This document shows positions 61,370 through 64,000 of a stretch of 64,000 nt of DNA, piece after piece. The stretch is from Panorpa germanica (Eukaryota > Arthropoda > Insecta > Mecoptera > Panorpidae): assembly GCA_963678705.1 (NCBI GenBank), contig OY783221.1, positions 6,076,001 to 6,140,000 of the forward strand. Direction: 5' to 3'. How positions within the stretch are numbered: position 1 is the first letter of the stretch; every line of letters begins with the position of its first letter. The notes under the pieces are model-generated. The model saw nothing but the letters and a program-made list of their open reading frames with translations, was not told where the DNA came from and made no database searches. A program made the translations under genes and the position numbers.

Positions 61370-61850
61370 AATTTTTTTTTTATTGCTAGTTTTCCTGGAG
61401 TATTATACCATTTTGGAATCCTGAGTTGCGCCAATTTTTAAAAAAACTTGTCATAGTAGTGTTCATACTTTTTTTTCCACCACGATGAGTTAAAATGGAC
61501 GGAAAGTAAAAAACTTAGGAAAAAAAATAATTTCGATTGATTTTTGTGTAAAAGCTACCAGTATTCTTCGATTTTTAATGTTTGTGGTAGGTAGCAGTGC
61601 TATTTAGGTTGCCGATACAAAAAAATCAGAAATATTTGAAAAATTGTGGTCCTGGTAGTTAAAAACATCTTAAGGTGTTTTCTAATTCCTAAACAAAATG
61701 AGATAATTTTTTTTTTTTCTTTTTTTCTTGTGTAGTCATGAGCAGGACCATCCTCTGGTGCCCGCTTATCGCTGAATATTGGGACACCCTGTATATATAT
61801 ATATATATTCGCCCACTGTGTCGTCTTATATATATATATATATATATATG
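61370..61850. mobile_element. DNA-transposon-like fragment ending in GGGACACCCTGTA
   Basis: TTGGGACACCCTGTATA at 61779-61795 is a terminus type common to arthropod DNA transposons and MITEs. The upstream block (CATGAGCAGGACCATCCTCTGGTGCCCGC) is GC-richer and repeat-like. No inverted partner (TACAGGGTGTCCC) is visible, so only one end is present. TA repeats follow at 61792-61810 and 61829-61850. Confidence 0.4.
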
Positions 61851-64000
61851 TTCTTGTATATATGTATATGAGAGCTACAAGCTCTTCGTTCTTTTCTTCG
61901 TCTATTCATCTTTGTTTGTAAGGAAAGTTTCTGCAGAGGCACAATCAAAGTTTGCACACAAACTACGAAAAGTTTAGTTTTATGGGAAATAATTGTACAA
62001 GACACCAAAGTGGCTGCAATTACTTGAAATAAATTGTCTTAGTCAAGAGAGATGTATCACTGGTATAAAAGCAGATTATACATTATCGTAACTGAACAAT
62101 TCTTTAGCTGAATAATATTTTATCATAGAATAGGTAATGGTCAATTCATAGGATTGTTTCTTGTTTCTTTTTTAACCCTAATACTTAGTATAACTATATT
62201 CTTAGTTATAGTACATAATTTTTAATTTTATTTCTTTTTTAGATCTTATGTTCCGAATTATTACATTCTGTCCTATCACCTGATTTTATCATGTTGGATT
62301 CGTTTTTTTTTTTAATGTTACTAAATATATGTAGTAAAGAAATATTTAGTAACATTTAGTTTATTGTACAATTACATTATTCATAGTACATTTACTCTAT
62401 TGCTTTAATGTAAAAAGAACTTCTATTAGTACCCAGATCATTTGGCCCTAAAATCGCGCTATGCCCCAATAGCCAACTACTTTATGTTAAAAACTATGAA
62501 TATTGATTATACAAGTAACATGTGTGTAAGTATTTAGAAAGATAGATATGTATCTGTGTGTGATTCCGCATAGAAATCTATTTATCATGAGCTGATTTCG
62601 TTTAATTCGCAATTCCGCTAAGCTTCCTTATCCTCATGTGCTTATTATCCGGTCGTTACACAGGAATCTGATTTCCGTACTTGATCCATATCAGCTTTCA
62701 CGCCCTTTGTTTGCCAATTTCATTGACATCAAAACTGACTTTGATCTTAGTTATTTCTGGGTTTGTCACCCTTAATGCCTTTTCTATTTTCTGATTGCCT
62801 TTTGGACAGAAGTTGACCTGTTATTTTACCAGAGATAACATCAAAAACAATCCCTAAAATTCAGAGTAACCTTTGTTTAAACATTATTTTAACAATGAAT
62901 ATTATGTAAGCAGTATTGTAAATTAATGTTATTGTAATTTAGAGAACGATTAAAGGGCCGTGCTCTAAGAAGCTCCTCAAATTATAATGAAAAAATAATT
63001 AATATTAAGGGGGGTGGGGGTAGGTAAGGTCAAAACGAAAAAAAACCATATTTTCAAAAATGTTTTTTGACGACACAGTTAATATATAAATATTTCTATA
63101 ATTACTACATAAAATGACATTTAAAGAATACTTTGTGAAGTTTTCATAAATAAATGTCAAGAAATGCGGCATTGACAGCGAATCTCCGAAGACGTCACAA
63201 AAAAAGTAATATTGCGGTGCCACTCATAACTCATCACTGCATTTTCTAAAATCGAAAAGCCAAAATGATTTCATTAGTTGATCAGTTTCTGCGGGTAACG
63301 CTCTCGATTTTTCATGAAAAAAATCAGAAACTTTGTTATTTTAAAATACGTTAAAATTAAAAAATAAACTCGACAGCCTTACCTCGGCATTTATGTAAAG
63401 AAAAAGTGTGCAAAAATTTGAAAAGGATCGTTGCAGTAGATTTTGAGCTAGAAAGGGCACCGACTCTGAAAAAGCTATGTGTGAGAAGACTTAAAACTCT
63501 ATATCTCCGACAGTTTTACTCCAATCGACTTCAAATATTCACACAATGAACTTAATATATTGTACATTAATATAAATAAATAAAAAATAATAATAAAAAT
63601 AATATAGTTGAAACCTTACAAAAACCTTGCAAAAATTTTACATTTCAAATAATGGTATTCAAAGAATTTTTTAAAAGTAACCGTAAACATGGGAATAATA
63701 CTTTAATAATGTACATAGCAGCTTCTGCGTCATTACTTAATATTTTAACGTTAAGTTTTAGAATCAAAAAATCCCAACGTTATTAACCTAATGCAGCCAA
63801 CACGTATTTATAAATAATAAGTATATTTAAGTCTGTACAAGTCGTAACGTTACCAGCAAAGATTTTCGTCTTAAGTCACCTCGTTATACACAAAGAAGCA
63901 TGTAACACAAATCTCCACGTGAGTGTAGTCTATATTTGTATGGTGTTGTAGCATAGTAAGCTTTTCTCTATACTAAAGACTTTATCAAACCTTGTCTTAG
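61851..64000. other. Intergenic DNA, nothing firm
   Basis: AT-rich. The block at 63380-63545 (GATCGTTGCAGTAGATTTTGAG, TATATCTCCGACAGTTTTA) reads like a piece of a dispersed insect repeat but has no second copy in this window. A G-rich patch lies at 63008-63025. No gene is seen. Confidence 0.4.

Noticed and set aside
62920-62990. Similarity to 48100-48165 around CTAAGAAGC
   Set aside because: Too short and diverged to define a repeat by eye.
63380-63545. Looks like part of a dispersed insect repeat
   Set aside because: Recognised only by general impression; no other copy here to support it.
1-64000. CRISPR arrays, operons, intact tRNA genes
   Set aside because: None seen; the spliced homeobox gene and transposon content mark this as animal nuclear DNA.

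Overview
The window is AT-rich animal DNA, most likely from an insect. The evidence is one spliced homeobox gene with GT-AG introns, and a background of insect-type transposons: a Gypsy-like LTR element, RNase H-bearing non-LTR retrotransposon tails, mariner-like fold-back repeats and other MITEs. I see no bacterial-type operon, CRISPR array, intact tRNA gene or complete rRNA gene. The species cannot be fixed from the sequence alone.

Region 1 (1-9.3 kb) is the 3' half of an orthopedia (otp) gene on the + strand. Three coding exons are visible: 304-496 (end of homeodomain helix 3 plus the Otp-specific linker), 1959-2102, and 8700-9004 (C-terminal OAR motif and stop). The upstream exons lie to the left of the window. 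The introns carry a dispersed repeat only about 15 bp after one splice donor, a 0.2 kb MITE and a short perfect-stem hairpin.

Region 2 (9.3-25.1 kb) is mostly AT-rich intergenic DNA. It holds a 607-bp TIR element at 13.87 kb (family A), a remnant of a second TIR family at 14.65 kb (family B), and weak coding-like stretches on the - strand near 16.7-17.4 kb.

Region 3 (25.1-30.6 kb) is a structurally complete but internally deleted LTR retrotransposon. It has two 833-bp LTRs that look identical by eye and a 4-bp ATAT target duplication. Its Gag resembles BEL/Pao-type Gag (DUF1759-like), while its protease and reverse transcriptase are Gypsy-like. The RT stops after motif A and is followed almost at once by the end of an integrase. 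The element is therefore young but non-autonomous.

Region 4 (31.2-34.8 kb) is a nested transposon cluster. It contains an 855-bp family B element, a 1.2-kb element with roughly 75-bp inverted repeats (family C), a dispersed repeat (family D) split by a family A insertion with a reconstructable empty site, and a mariner-like hairpin MITE.

Region 5 (34.8-64 kb) is gene-poor. It holds three - strand tails of one non-LTR family (36.8, 43.4 and 54.7 kb), one of them joined to an ORF1-like start. It also has further copies of families A, B, D and G, long TA microsatellites, a diverged 5S rRNA-derived segment at 60.2 kb, and a GC-richer 77-codon open frame beside it. No second confident host gene is visible.
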